A DNA stretch of 64,000 bases from Symsagittifera roscoffensis. Its lineage: Eukaryota > Xenacoelomorpha > Acoela > Convolutidae. The stretch covers positions 37,241,959 to 37,305,958 of the forward strand of contig NC_087069.1 in the NCBI RefSeq assembly GCF_963678635.1. Direction: 5' to 3'. Positions 48,909 through 61,370 of this stretch are shown here, piece after piece (position 1 is the stretch's first letter; the number at the start of each line of letters is the position of its first letter). The notes beneath the pieces were generated by a model that saw only the letters and a list, made by a program, of their open reading frames with translations, did not search any database and was not told the DNA's origin. The translations under genes and the position numbers were made by a program.

Positions 48909-49124
48909 TTGCTCAAAAGTAAAATTAATAACAGAACAGTATTCAAAAATCACACTCAGCTATATTACGTATCAGCTACAAATCAGCTACTCTATTCCGC
49001 ATCTATTTATGACGCATCAAACCTTGAAAACTTAGCAGCACTCCTGCTACATAATGGAACAAAAAAATTGTTTTTCCGCAAAATCACGGCTTTTCATGAA
49101 ACCGAACTACGACTCTCTGACTAA
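48909..49124 (+). pseudogene. RNase H relic (element A)
   Basis: YDASNLENLAALLLHNGTKK and HETELRLSD align with DASNFGIGAALLQSHNGTNK and QAELRLS of the intact Pol. The frame is short and broken just after. Confidence 0.75.
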
Positions 49125-50217
49125 AGAGAGAAGGCCCAGCTGTATTGTATAAATCAAGGGGATAAGGTGTTATTTTAATAGGACCAAAGGATTCAATGAC
49201 CCTATTCTTAGCCCATAAACCAAAAGTGTTCCGTTTCCAACAAAAATCAAACCCAATTCACATTGTTTGTAGATTTAAGATAGTTTTAATGCAAATTTTA
49301 AGCAAACATAATTTTTTGAAGCAGGTGAGAATCTAGCAACACTGGAAAAAATTAGCCGAGACACTCTTTCAACTCTCTCAACGAGAAAAAAAACGATTGA
49401 AATACCACAAACCACAAAAGATTTTCTCGCAAAAGGTCATAAATCACCAACACTTGGAGGTAATTAGGCACTAAAAATAGGTGAAATTAGTCAAAAGTTT
49501 CAATAGGCAATTTCCCAAAACTTAAATAATGCCAAGATAATGACCACCAAGTTGATTTAAAAGCCTAGCATCCGTTCAAGCTTATACTACAGTCTCAATG
49601 GTTAAGAAACAAAGTTACAATTTAAAATGTGAAAGCTGAAATACAAAGAAACGTACCTTCATGATCGAAAACAAGGTTTCAGGAACGGTTTAGAATTCAC
49701 CGTGAAAAGAACTGCAGACGAAAAAGTAAGACACTGAAAAAGTTTTCCAAACTAAAATATCCCGCAGATTATGTACTTTTGAAAATATTTAAACTTGAAA
49801 TGTTTTTCAGCAAACAGATACTAAAAAACAGGCAAAACGCTTCCTCAAAATCAAATATCAGACCCTGCAATGCGCAAATTATAGGCACATGCTGTTAAAA
49901 CGAAAATCAAACCATATGGAGCAGACAAAGCAACAACGAGTTTTTTGAAACTGAAAAGTTCCGCCAATAAACCAACCAACCACATGTCTACCTTGTGTTT
50001 TTAATTTTTGCCGCATTTCAACTAATATATTTGACACAAAATTAATGACATAATGAAACAGGAAAATTATATACAACAATTTTACATTTAAAAAACCTTG
50101 TTTTCCCAGTACCCCAAAATTATTATGCAAGAAGTTATTTTGAAACTATTATGCAACAATTGCCTCCCAAACCAACTAAACCGCCAGACCAAATATAAAA
50201 ACAACGTAAGGTTTAAG
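49125..50217 (+). pseudogene. RNase H/integrase decay zone (element A)
   Basis: Mostly unreadable. KPKVFRFQQKSNPIHIVCRF near 49220 parallels the RNase H to integrase linker. At about 50130-50195 ILKLLCNNCLPNQLN matches the CNDCIVCQLN zinc-binding segment of the intact integrase. Confidence 0.5.
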
Positions 50218-50647
50218 GTGGCGTAAGGTTTAAGGTGGCTATCATTTATAATATAAAAAGACCTACTGTGATTAGTTTTTAGTTTACAAAAGTGGGTCCC
50301 CAATTGATAATTGATATATCGGTTGCTCTGGATTATGATGTCCTATGTTCAACTAGCACTAAATTAAAAAAAAAAACTACCGACTTCTACTTAAAACGAA
50401 AGGACCAATGTCTCCATCATCAGAAGAAAATCATTAATTAAGTGTCATTAGAAATATATTAATCCTTCACATCTAGCACAAAGCAACAGATTGTACTCAA
50501 CAATCACATAATTTGAACATAGGACATCATAATCCAGAGCAACCGATATATCAATTATCAATTGGGGACCCACTTTTGTAAACTAAAAACTAATCACAGT
50601 AGGTCTTTTTATATTATAAATGATAGCCACCTTAAACCTTACGCCAC
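50218..50647. repeat. Perfect 135 bp inverted repeat
   Basis: Arms 50218-50352 and 50513-50647 are identical in inverse orientation over all 135 bases, with a 160 bp spacer. The surrounding relic is ancient, so a perfect hairpin implies very recent formation, gene-conversion maintenance, or an assembly artefact. Confidence 0.95.
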
Positions 50648-51999
50648 ATAAACTTGAGGTTTAGCTAAGAGCAAGAATAGATTTTTACTGCAATACCCTA
50701 ATTAATTGACCAATGGAAACACAAAACCAAAAACGGTGAAAAAAAAAGAAAAAAAAATTCACTTTATATACAATTACTAAATCGTATTTATAAAAAATAA
50801 TCAAATTGTTCTTAAAAAAATCAAACCAAATTGGTTAAAAAATTTGAAATGATACTATACAAAAAATATGTTTAGTACCGCCTTCCTAAACATACGCATG
50901 ATCACGACAATTTGAGCCACCAAATCATCCTGTAACTAGTTTTAAGCATTATTAGTGTCGCTTATAAACAGAAAAAATAAAACAGACTGAAGTGTATCAT
51001 AAGGTCCTAAAGGATAAATTGCATAAATACCGATGATTTCCAGTTTAGGCTCAGTTTCAGACCTCAAATATTTAATTGTGTTCTGCTACAAAATTTCTAC
51101 CTCTATGAGAAGTATCGAATAATCAAAAGAAGACCAGTTACCTATAAAAAACTACAGAAAAAACTTGTGAAATAGTTAATACTGAATAGTACCATCACAT
51201 TATGACAAAATTAAGGAAAAACCTGTTACCTGAAGGAAATTGCATTAGTAATCTAATTCAAAAACTTTTTATAACACACTTTTGAAACGGCACATTTATC
51301 TAAGCAGAAAAATGCAATGACAATTAGTATAAAACATATTTACTTGAAAATAAATAAGTTAACCTTTATTTCCTTTCAATTTTTTGTATTCAACTTCCAT
51401 CAATTTTTCCAACTCTGTTTGATTTTTTTTAATATAAGCTCAATCAATGGAAACTTCACTGCAGATAACAAAAATATGAATTACTCTCCATGACAAATTA
51501 TGCTCAATGCTTGTCATTCAAATGCTTGTTTTGTACTCAGCTTCAATCATTAAATCAGACTAAAAAGTTTCCAAAAAATTCCGATCAAAATTATGGCAAT
51601 TTTTTTTTTGAATTTTTTTCTCATTTTAAACCTGAACCATTGAAAAAGACCAAAATTATATACATTTGAATTTTCAAACAATCTTTTTATAACTGTACTT
51701 TTAACAAAAACAACAATTAATTTCCTTAGAAAAAAGCTGCGGAATTTTTTTTAAAGATGTTTGAAAAGTGTTATCAAACAAAGATTCAGTAGCTTTAGCA
51801 ATGCTAGAACTTACTTTTTCGTTGCAAAGTCCTACAGCATCTAAAAAAAACAGAGTCAAACTTATTATCGATGCTCCAACTTCCCAAATCACTATACCAA
51901 AATTTTTGTAGAATTATCATCACTACAAAAGCTAACCCAGTATTTCACAGACAGCTATCGAATCAACAGTAATACTCTATGTAAAAAACCACAACACCA
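50648..51999. other. Post-integrase tail of element A and AT-rich spacer
   Basis: Sequence at 50640-50960 (TTACGCCACATAAACTTGAG; AACATACGCATGATCACGAC) has a diverged counterpart at 60130-60860, showing that elements A and B are related copies. From 51000 to 51999 I see no gene. Confidence 0.55.
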
Positions 52000-52839
52000 G
52001 ATCGTTCTGAAACTAGACCAAGAGCCCAAAATTTTACAGGAGCAAACAAAACGCACCTCTAGGCTAATCACAAAATAAACCGTTTTGTTCATTTAAACAA
52101 TCCTTACAGGATTTAAAAACAACAAGATATTAAAGTCAATTTTATTCTCAAAAAATTAACCATTACAGAAGAAATCTATCAAAATGAAACCAACAAGTAC
52201 AATTCAAAACTTCTTCACCAAAATAATTATATCTTACGATATCGGAAAACGGAGAAAAGATCACATAACTGTCAAAGTAGAAACTTTAGCTTGAACAACT
52301 TGAATTACAGATTTACCTATTTGCTTCAAAATAACCACAAAGAAACCAAAAAAACCACAAAGTTAAGGCAACGCAAAGAAATCATAGGACTAACACTCAT
52401 AAGAACAGACCGTAGCAATTAATTCATGTTAAATATACATATATTCAAACAGCCCCCCATAATATAGACAAATTTTAAATTATTGAGTTTTAAGCAGAAG
52501 ATTCTGAAAAGTTCATATAACGACTATATATATGGAAATGAGGATTTTTCTAGATTTACACAAAGAATTAAAAATTATGAGCAATCCTAACAGAGTGCAC
52601 ACAACAAAAAGTTTTTATCAATCAACCGCAATCAAGTTTTTTTTTGAACTGATTCTACAAGAAAAAGTATATATTCCGCAGTTAAGTACAAATTACATTT
52701 GAAAACATTTCGTTAGCGAACAAAATGACATGAATTTTCACTGCTATATGTAAACCAGTAAAAAACAAAAAAAAATCAAAAGAATTAGCATTGGAAAAAC
52801 TCAATCAATAAAAAGCTAAAACTTAACCTCCAGACTGAG

Positions 52840-53062
52840 AAATATATTTTTTTACTAGATTCAGGAGCAGAATCAGCCTCATTGTCACAAAATTCAATAA
52901 ATGAACTCAAAAAATTGAATATAAAAATCTTCATCGCTTTTAGTGAGTGCACAAGGATCCAATTTTCGCACAATTGGAACTTTAAAACTATATTTTCATT
53001 ACCATGTGTTCACCAAAATGTACAAACAAAAGATATTTTACGTAAAAAACGTTAAAAGATAA
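52840..53062 (+). pseudogene. Protease relic (element B, copy 1)
   Basis: FLLDSGAESASLSQNSINEL followed in another frame by VSAQGSNFRTIGTLKLYFH parallels LIDSGAES and ATAQGSTLINYGKIQLFL of the intact protease. One frameshift separates the halves. Confidence 0.75.
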
Positions 53063-53539
53063 GTGTGACCAAATGAAAGGATTTCATGGTACATTTTTTA
53101 TCATAAACTATTTAAACAATCAACAAATAAATCAAGATTTCACCTTTTTTTTCTTTAATATTTTTTTATCCAAAATAATTTCATTCGCAAATCAAGCGAA
53201 CAGAGATTACTTAGAATTAAATGTTTTAAAAAACCCTACGATTAGCCCGATTTCAAAAATTTGAATACCACAACTTTTTTTTATAAAATGAGAGAAAGAT
53301 CATACAAAGATAACAACCTTCTACGACTATCGACAATAAACTATCATTTAACAAAAAAAAAATCAGAACAAACAAAAAATCACAAAATGTTTCCTTTTAA
53401 CACCTCATTTCAGTACCATTCTTCAGTTTTCCACCTTCAAAGAAGAACCAAACAAAATTTGAAAACCTAAACAAAATAGTTTTACAAAACATAGACGTAA
53501 ATTGAAAATCAAACACTTACCCACATTTAGCTCTGAAGT

Positions 53540-54450
53540 TAGATACAGTTTTTAAAAAAGCAAAGGGCAAATAAGGTACCAAAACCCCTCCATGATAATT
53601 TGAAAGGAACAAAACCATACCATCTGTTTTCAAAAAAGACGAACAACCCACATAAAAGTATTCATAAACCCAGTTATCAATCTCGGCTCAAGAAATATTG
53701 AGAATACACTCGATTCAAGATATTTAAATAAACTGGACGATAAGCCCAAATTCATTTAACAATTTTTATGAAATCAAAAAATACTGTCCGAAAGGTTTTA
53801 AAAATATATTTGTTTTACAACCGGGGGCATGAAAATGGGGCTACGACCAAATGACACTACATGATTAATCCCGAAGTTCAACACAATTTGTTATCGCAAA
53901 CCAACAATATGAAAACATCTGACTAAAACTAGATGTTTTGATAATTCCATATTCATTAACCTTGCCATTGACCTGATTAGTATAAAGTGAAAGACATATA
54001 ATATTTTAGTAATTAAGGTTCAGAACAAAAACCGTAAACAACCGACGGCTTTCAAATAAGTATTTCTCCAAGATTTTCTGCAATGAATTTCAATTATCAG
54101 AGAATTTCAATAAGAATAAAAAAAAACACAGGAAAAATTATTTAAAAAAATACTTCAATCTGCAACTTCCACTTCATAATTAAGCCATACAGAATTTTGT
54201 GGTTATTCCTTGATTTTCTAGTTTGAAACTTCGGACAATAATTAAACAGATTTTGAAAACGAGCAAAAGAAGCTGTTTTAGAACTGAAGTTCACTCATTG
54301 ATCAACCCAACGCAAGTGGCCAATATAACGAATTCAAATAACCTCGGAGAAAAGACAAAACATTCACTTCAAAACCATCGATTTGAAAAGTGCATACAAA
54401 CTAACAGCAATAGATAATCAATCCCAAGATTTTGCACAATTCGTAAGCTG
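53540..54450 (+). pseudogene. RT relic (element B, copy 1)
   Basis: Fragments VFINPVINLGSRNIENTLDS and RYLKN-like RYLNKLDDKPKFI at about 53640-53760, then TIDLKSAYKLTAIDNQSQDF at about 54372-54431, follow the order of the intact RT palm. Multiple stops. The relic stops exactly at the duplication junction. Confidence 0.7.
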
Positions 54451-55289
54451 ATCGTTCTGAAACTAGACCAAGAGCCCAAAATTTTACAGGAGCAAACAAA
54501 ACGCACCTCTAGGCTAATCACAAAATAAACCGTTTTGTTCATTTAAACAATCCTTACAGGATTTAAAAACAACAAGATATTAAAGTCAATTTTATTCTCA
54601 AAAAATTAACCATTACAGAAGAAATCTATCAAAATGAAACCAACAAGTACAATTCAAAACTTCTTCACCAAAATAATTATATCTTACGATATCGGAAAAC
54701 GGAGAAAAGATCACATAACTGTCAAAGTAGAAACTTTAGCTTGAACAACTTGAATTACAGATTTACCTATTTGCTTCAAAATAACCACAAAGAAACCAAA
54801 AAAACCACAAAGTTAAGGCAACGCAAAGAAATCATAGGACTAACACTCATAAGAACAGACCGTAGCAATTAATTCATGTTAAATATACATATATTCAAAC
54901 AGCCCCCCATAATATAGACAAATTTTAAATTATTGAGTTTTAAGCAGAAGATTCTGAAAAGTTCATATAACGACTATATATATGGAAATGAGGATTTTTC
55001 TAGATTTACACAAAGAATTAAAAATTATGAGCAATCCTAACAGAGTGCACACAACAAAAAGTTTTTATCAATCAACCGCAATCAAGTTTTTTTTTGAACT
55101 GATTCTACAAGAAAAAGTATATATTCCGCAGTTAAGTACAAATTACATTTGAAAACATTTCGTTAGCGAACAAAATGACATGAATTTTCACTGCTATATG
55201 TAAACCAGTAAAAAACAAAAAAAAATCAAAAGAATTAGCATTGGAAAAACTCAATCAATAAAAAGCTAAAACTTAACCTCCAGACTGAG

Positions 55290-55512
55290 AAATATATTTT
55301 TTTACTAGATTCAGGAGCAGAATCAGCCTCATTGTCACAAAATTCAATAAATGAACTCAAAAAATAGAATATAAAAATCTTCATCGCTTTTAGTGAGTGC
55401 ACAAGGATCCAATTTTCGCACAATTGGAACTTTAAAACTATATTTTCATTACCATGTGTTCACCAAAATGTACAAACAAAAGATATTTTACGTAAAAAAC
55501 GTTAAAAGATAA
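55290..55512 (+). pseudogene. Protease relic (element B, copy 2)
   Basis: Same as 52840-53062, one base different in the region where a stop (TAG) now appears in the first half. Confidence 0.75.
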
Positions 55513-55989
55513 GTGTGACCAAATGAAAGGATTTCATGGTACATTTTTTATCATAAACTATTTAAACAATCAACAAATAAATCAAGATTTCACCTTTTTT
55601 TTCTTTAATATTTTTTTATCCAAAATAATTTCATTCGCAAATCAAGCGAACAGAGATTACTTAGAATTAAATGTTTTAAAAAACCCTACGATTAGCCCGA
55701 TTTCAAAAATTTGAATACCACAACTTTTTTTTATAAAATGAGAGAAAGATCATACAAAGATAACAACCTTCTACGACTATCGACAATAAACTATCATTTA
55801 ACAAAAAAAAAATCAGAACAAACAAAAAATCACAAAATGTTTCCTTTTAACACCTCATTTCAGTACCATTCTTCAGTTTTCCACCTTCAAAGAAGAACCA
55901 AACAAAATTTGAAAACCTAAACAAAATAGTTTTACAAAACATAGACGTAAATTGAAAATCAAACACTTACCCACATTTAGCTCTGAAGT

Positions 55990-57210
55990 TAGATACAGTT
56001 TTTAAAAAAGCAAAGGGCAAATAAGGTACCAAAACCCCTCCATGATAATTTGAAAGGAACAAAACCATACCATCTGTTTTCAAAAAAGACGAACAACCCA
56101 CATAAAAGTATTCATAAACCCAGTTATCAATCTCGGCTCAAGAAATATTGAGAATACACTCGATTCAAGATATTTAAATAAACTGGACGATAAGCCCAAA
56201 TTCATTTAACAATTTTTATGAAATCAAAAAATACTGTCCGAAAGGTTTTAAAAATATATTTGTTTTACGACCGGGGGCATGAAAATGGGGCTACGACCAA
56301 ATGACACTACATGATTAATCCCGAAGTTCAACACAATTTGTTATCGCAAACCAACAATATGAAAACATCTGACTAAAACTAGATGTTTTGATAATTCCAT
56401 ATTCATTAACCTTGCCATTGACCTGATTAGTATAAAGTGAAAGACATATAATATTTTATTAATTAAGGTTCAGAACAAAAACCGTAAACAACCGACGGCT
56501 TTCAAATAAGTATTTCTCCAAGATTTTCTGCAATGAATTTCAATTATCAGAGAATTTCAATAAGAATAAAAAAAAACACAGGAAAAATTATTTAAAAAAA
56601 TACTTCAATCTGCAACTTCCACTTCATAATTAAGCCATACAGAATTTTGTGGTTATTCCTTGATTTTCTAGTTTGAAACTTCGGACAATAATTAAACAGA
56701 TTTTGAAAACGAGCAAAAGAAGCTGTTTTAGAACTGAAGTTCACTCATTGATCAACCCAACGCAAGTGGCCAATATAACGAATTCAAATAACCTCGGAGA
56801 AAAGACAAAACATTCACTTCAAAACCATCGATTTGAAAAGTGCATACAAACTAACAGCAATAGATAATCAATCCCAAGATTTTGCACAATTCGTAAGCTG
56901 AAATCAATATTTTGAAACTTTTTTTGATAGGACAGCAGCTTTTTTCGTAGTCTTGTGAAATCAATTTGTTATTTAAAAGTTAAACAACAAAAAAATAAGG
57001 TGTTTTGATGACAATTTGATGCAGGCAAAACAAAAAAGTGCTGACAAAACTTGAACAAAACATCTGATTATTATACAAAACTAAAGGAAAACATTCCCCG
57101 AGAAATACGATTTATATTTTTCGGACACGTCAACAAAGGAAATACAATCATCTCGTGGAAACCTTGCAATTTTTTATAGGAACCTTCTATAAATTATTAT
57201 CAATACAAAA
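55990..57210 (+). pseudogene. RT relic (element B, copy 2, continuing past the duplication)
   Basis: Repeats the copy 1 fragments and then continues beyond 56900 with DDNLMQAKQKSADKT (aligned with the YLDD segment) and FFGHVNKGN near 57118 (aligned with FLGHNIERK). The ancestral order is therefore preserved only downstream of the second copy. Confidence 0.65.
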
Positions 57211-57269
57211 TGTTTTGAGTTGATTAGAAAGCATCCAAAAAGACTAATTTACGAACAGCTTTCAATCCA

Positions 57270-57440
57270 TTTTAGGCTGCATTTATATACTACGCATCAA
57301 ACATTAGAAACAAAGGAGCAGCCGTCCTCCTTCTACATAATGAAACAGATAAAAGGTAATTACTTGCAACAAATTCACGGATTTTCATGAAAGCCGAAGT
57401 ACAATTCTCTGCACTTAAGAGAGGAAGCATAATTATAATA
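57270..57440 (+). pseudogene. RNase H relic (element B)
   Basis: YYASNIRNKGAAVLLLHNET and NSRIFMKAEVQFSALKR parallel DASNFGIGAALLQSHNGT and NSRLFTQAELRLSTL. The catalytic Asp has become Tyr and there is one in-frame stop. Confidence 0.75.
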
Positions 57441-57464
57441 CAAGACTACTCGTATCAGGGCGAA

Positions 57465-57975
57465 GCCCCGAATGTTCCGACTGCCTTTCAAGGTTTTATG
57501 GAGCAGTAATAACATTAAAAAATTAAATGTAAGAAAAAATAAAATGATTTTTTTTTTCTAAAATTTGAAATTTTTTTAATGAAAATCATCCCCCCACACG
57601 CCATACAAAGTATAAAAGGATAGATTTCGCTCCTTGTAACAAATCAATTATGGCAAATAAGCTTCTTTCAACCCATTTGAACAATTTTAAGACGAATTAA
57701 CTCTCCGCGCACGCGTTAATAGCGCGAAATATATCGCGCGTTAATTGTCCCAAATTGGCCAAAATGGCAATCTTTTAACCCCCATAACTTTACAAAAAAA
57801 AGATCACAGGTGAAATATCGTTTCAATTTTTAGCTCAGGACAACAATACTTTTCGAATGATGTAAGAATTCCGTCAAAAATGGCTAGTTAAAAAGTCGAA
57901 AAAGTCGTAAGAAAAAAAAGCACCCCGAGCACAAATATTCCGTTACTTTCGTATCGAAAGTCGGAACAAAAATAT
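57465..57975. mobile_element. Small inverted-repeat insertion in element B
   Basis: TGTTCCGACTGCCTTTC near 57473 is inverted as GAAAGTCGGAACA near 57956. Inside is a GC-rich palindrome (GCGCGAAATATATCGCGC) near 57721. This looks like a roughly 500 bp MITE inserted between RNase H and integrase relics. Confidence 0.45.
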
Positions 57976-58942
57976 AAACATTCACGAGATTGTTATTCAC
58001 AGGTTCAAACCACCCAGCTATTCTCTTCACAGAACTTAGCCAACTTCGTTTCCCATAAAAATCGAACCGAAACCATAGCGTTTATAGATTTCAGTTTTTT
58101 CTAATGACAGCCGGTGAAAATCTAGAAAAACTGGAAAAATAAGCAGAGACACTCCTCGATCTCTCAATACAAAAAAAAACAACGAGTGAGATACAACAAA
58201 ACATAAAAGTGATTTCTCGCGATTTCACCGAAACTGGATGGTATTTATGATCTAAAAGCAGAATACAAGGAACTAATCTAGTTTCATTCGACGACCATTT
58301 CTCAAAATATGTAAAGTGTCAGAAAAAAGTCACCATCAAGTTGATTAAAGATGCAGACATACAGTCAAACCAAGACAAAACTCTCGATGAACAAAAATTA
58401 ACGCTTAAATAAAAGAGATGAAACCTGAGAAACAAAAAAACTTAACTTCATGACCGAAAAACTGCTTCAAATAATAAAAAATGTTTTTAAACTGAAATAA
58501 CCCTCAAATAATGTACCCTTAAGTAAAAATGGTACTGATTTTTTTCCTTGCAACAAATACAAAAAAAAACCTACAGAAAACCTCGAATAATCAAAAAAAT
58601 AGAGCCTGCAATGCGCCATTTAAAGTCACCTTGCATAAAAAAAACCAAACAATAAAAGCAAATAAAACAATAATGAAATTTTATTCAGATTTTTTTTTAT
58701 CGAAACTTAGAAAAACACTAGTCGATGAACAAAAAGATCCCCACGTCTTACTTTTTTCCGAAGTTTTTCTTACAAAATACATCTAGCGGACACTGGAAAC
58801 ATACTGGAACAGAAAAAACTTACAAAAAAGTTACATAAAACTATCATTTTCCAATCGCCACAAAAACGATTTCAAATGTTATGCAATGATTGCATCCCGT
58901 GCATATTGACAAAACTAGTCTCAAGTCAAAAAGAGATAGGTT
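57976..58942 (+). pseudogene. Integrase-region relic (element B)
   Basis: At about 58873-58920, MLCNDCIPCILTKLVSS matches the CNDCIVCQLNKP zinc-binding segment of the intact integrase. The remainder is unreadable apart from a short frame at 58529-58786 without recognised motifs. Confidence 0.5.
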
Positions 58943-59871
58943 CCCGCACCGAATTTTCATGGGTAATAATCGATTAAAATGGATTTTCGTTGACTAAAAT
59001 GTTGTCAATATAATCGATTATCATGTCAAATTTAGACCACGTAATCGATTTTTAATCGATTAAAATCGATTATTTCGGAAAAAGTTAAATCCATTATAAT
59101 CCATTATAATCGATTTTAATCCATTTTTGTTTTCATTATAATAGATTATTTTTTGTACATAAAATCCATGAAAATTGATTAAATTTTGTAAATAATGACT
59201 CTAATTTCTGCAACTTTCTCAAAACGCGAACGAACACGTTCATCCAGGGGCAACCAATATGTAGTAATTTTCAAAAAAAGTGCCCAAAAACAGCATTTTT
59301 GACCAGCTCACGTCAAACCCCCCCGTCTCAACGTACCCCCCAGCCAATGTAATCCCCCCCCCCCCAACGTACCCCCCCCCCCCAACGTACCCCCTTCCCC
59401 CTCAACGTACCCCCCGACCCACGACGTACCCCCTCACGTACCCCCATCCCCCCACGTAACCCCCAACCACGACGTGCCCTCCTCTCTCTCTCTAGTTAGG
59501 GGATAACTAATTGTAGTACGGGTAAGCGGTGGGGGGGGGGGGGGGGTTGGTAAGAAAATGAAATTAAGCGAGAGAACAAAATAACTAACTTAAATTTAAA
59601 TAATTATGAAAACAAGAAAACAGCTCCCAAAATGATTTGAATAAATAGATTATAATCCATTATAACCGATTAAAATGGATTATTTTTTGTTTGAAAAACT
59701 TTTTTGAAAATAATCGATTATAATCGATTATATTGGGATTTTATTGCTTAAAAAATATTATCACTATAATCAATTTTCAATCGACTATAATTGATTAATT
59801 TTGTTATTTTGTAGCGACTGGCAATAAAAATCCAATATAATCGATTATTATCCTTGAAACTTCAGTGCGGG
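58943..59871. mobile_element. 929 bp inverted-repeat element with AATCGATT repeats
   Basis: Ends CCCGCACCGAATTTTCATGG and, inverted, AACCCGCACTGAAGTTTCAA. Both are followed by TAATAATCGATTA. The sub-terminal 200 bp on each side consists of repeated AATCGATTATAATCC-type words. The centre is a C-rich minisatellite and a G run. Confidence 0.7.
59319..59465. repeat. C-rich minisatellite (ACGTACCCCC units)
   Basis: About ten degenerate units of CAACGTACCCCC with C-runs up to 12. The complementary strand has G-runs able to form G-quadruplexes. A 16-base G run at 59531-59546 on the plus strand is nearby. Confidence 0.9.
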
Positions 59872-60238
59872 TTAGCTTCGGAAACAATTAAAAAGACTAA
59901 TATCTCTATAATCAGAGGAAAACCAGCAAAGAAATTGAAAAAAAAATTAATTCAGTAGCTTTACATTTGTAACAACGCAACGGATATTATGCATTTTCCT
60001 AAATAATTAAACATTGAAACATTGGATATGAAAAAGTGGGTGACCAGTATCTCAGTTTTCAGTTCGAGAACATTTTCAAAATGCAAAATTTAGTGACATG
60101 ATGTCTTTTTTTGTAGTATAAGTTATAGACCCCCAAACCTTACGCCACTTAAATTTATGGTTTAGTTAGAGACATAAAAAATTTTTTACTGCAAATTCGT
60201 TGATGTTTAACCAAGGAAAACAAAAATATCATGAATGG

Positions 60239-60663
60239 TCAGAGCAAGTAAAATTTTTGTTCCGACCATTGAAAATGGGGAGGAACTTTATATTAGCGTG
60301 TGTTTTAGTTTTGTTTAGATTTCCATGTATACAACTACAAAAAATCGTTGGACAAGGTTGAGTGATATATCATATACAATCCCTTTCAGTCGTAATTAGA
60401 ATGACTCTAAAAAATCAAAAAAAAACTCTTAGTAACGAGAAAAAATGGTTTGAGACTTTTGATTTTTAGAGCTAATTTCGAGCTAATTAGGTTTTGCAAT
60501 AGCTAATTTAAGCTTAATTTAAGCCGTGAAAACTTAGTTTTACTCAACTAAAGGTAGCTTTTAAAGTTACTTTGCGCAATTTTGAATATTCGACAATAAT
60601 TTGGGAAATTTTTTTTGTATTTTTTTAAGACTGTGGTCGGAACATTCTGTGCTACTTGCTCAG
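60239..60663. mobile_element. 425 bp MITE
   Basis: Left end TCAGAGCAAGTAAAAT then TGTTCCGACCA; right end is the inverse (TGGTCGGAACATTCTG then GCTACTTGCTCAG). No coding region. It is inserted in the 3' tail of element B. Confidence 0.65.
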
Positions 60664-61170
60664 TAACCGGCTAATCTTGTTTCACTATGCAGATAATTCA
60701 AATCAACGCAAAATCATCAAAAAATTGGGAAGATTTTAAAACCCAAAAAAAAATCTATTTTGTGCAGCCTTCGTGAACATACGCATGATGACGACTTTTT
60801 CAATCACCCAATTATCATGCAACAAGCATAAAACATTAATCAGATCGCTTGTTAATAAAGAGCACCGTGATCAGTTTTTGAACACCTTTTCGAAACGCCA
60901 CAAACACAGCAAAATCTAGACAAGGGCAATTCGCATCAAAACTCGAAAGAAAATGAAATTCAAAGAAACAATAGAAAAAAATCAGAAAGTAATCGAACAG
61001 TTTTCCCCTTTAAGCAAAAGAAAAAAACAGACTTTCGAATCAATTCGAAATTTCGATTGCAACCTAAAAGAGAAATAAAATCCAAAATATTCATTTCGAA
61101 TGAATATTAGTTTCGTGAAAGTTTGGTAGAAATTTTCGTGTAAATTCGTTATTATTAGTATCGTGAAAAC
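60664..61170. other. Tail of element B, AT-rich
   Basis: AACATACGCATGATGACGAC at about 60776 is the counterpart of the element A tail at 50890. After that nothing is recognisable up to the gap. Confidence 0.5.
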
Positions 61171-61370
61171 NNNNNNNNNNNNNNNNNNNNNNNNNNNNNN
61201 NNNNNNNNNNNNNNNNNNNNNNNNNNNNNNNNNNNNNNNNNNNNNNNNNNNNNNNNNNNNNNNNNNNNNNNNNNNNNNNNNNNNNNNNNNNNNNNNNNNN
61301 NNNNNNNNNNNNNNNNNNNNNNNNNNNNNNNNNNNNNNNNNNNNNNNNNNNNNNNNNNNNNNNNNNNNNN
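61171..61370. other. Assembly gap (200 N)
   Basis: A run of exactly 200 undetermined bases. Confidence 1.

Larger units (their letters stand above)
52000..56900. repeat. Nearly identical 2450 bp tandem duplication
   Basis: The segment beginning GATCGTTCTGAAACTAGACC at 52000 recurs at 54450 at a constant 2450 bp offset with only about three substitutions noticed (for example near 52913/55363, 53821/56271 and 54010/56460). Copy 1 ends at 54450 and copy 2 at 56900, both after CACAATTCGTAAGCTG. It contains protease and RT relics of element B. Confidence 0.95.
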
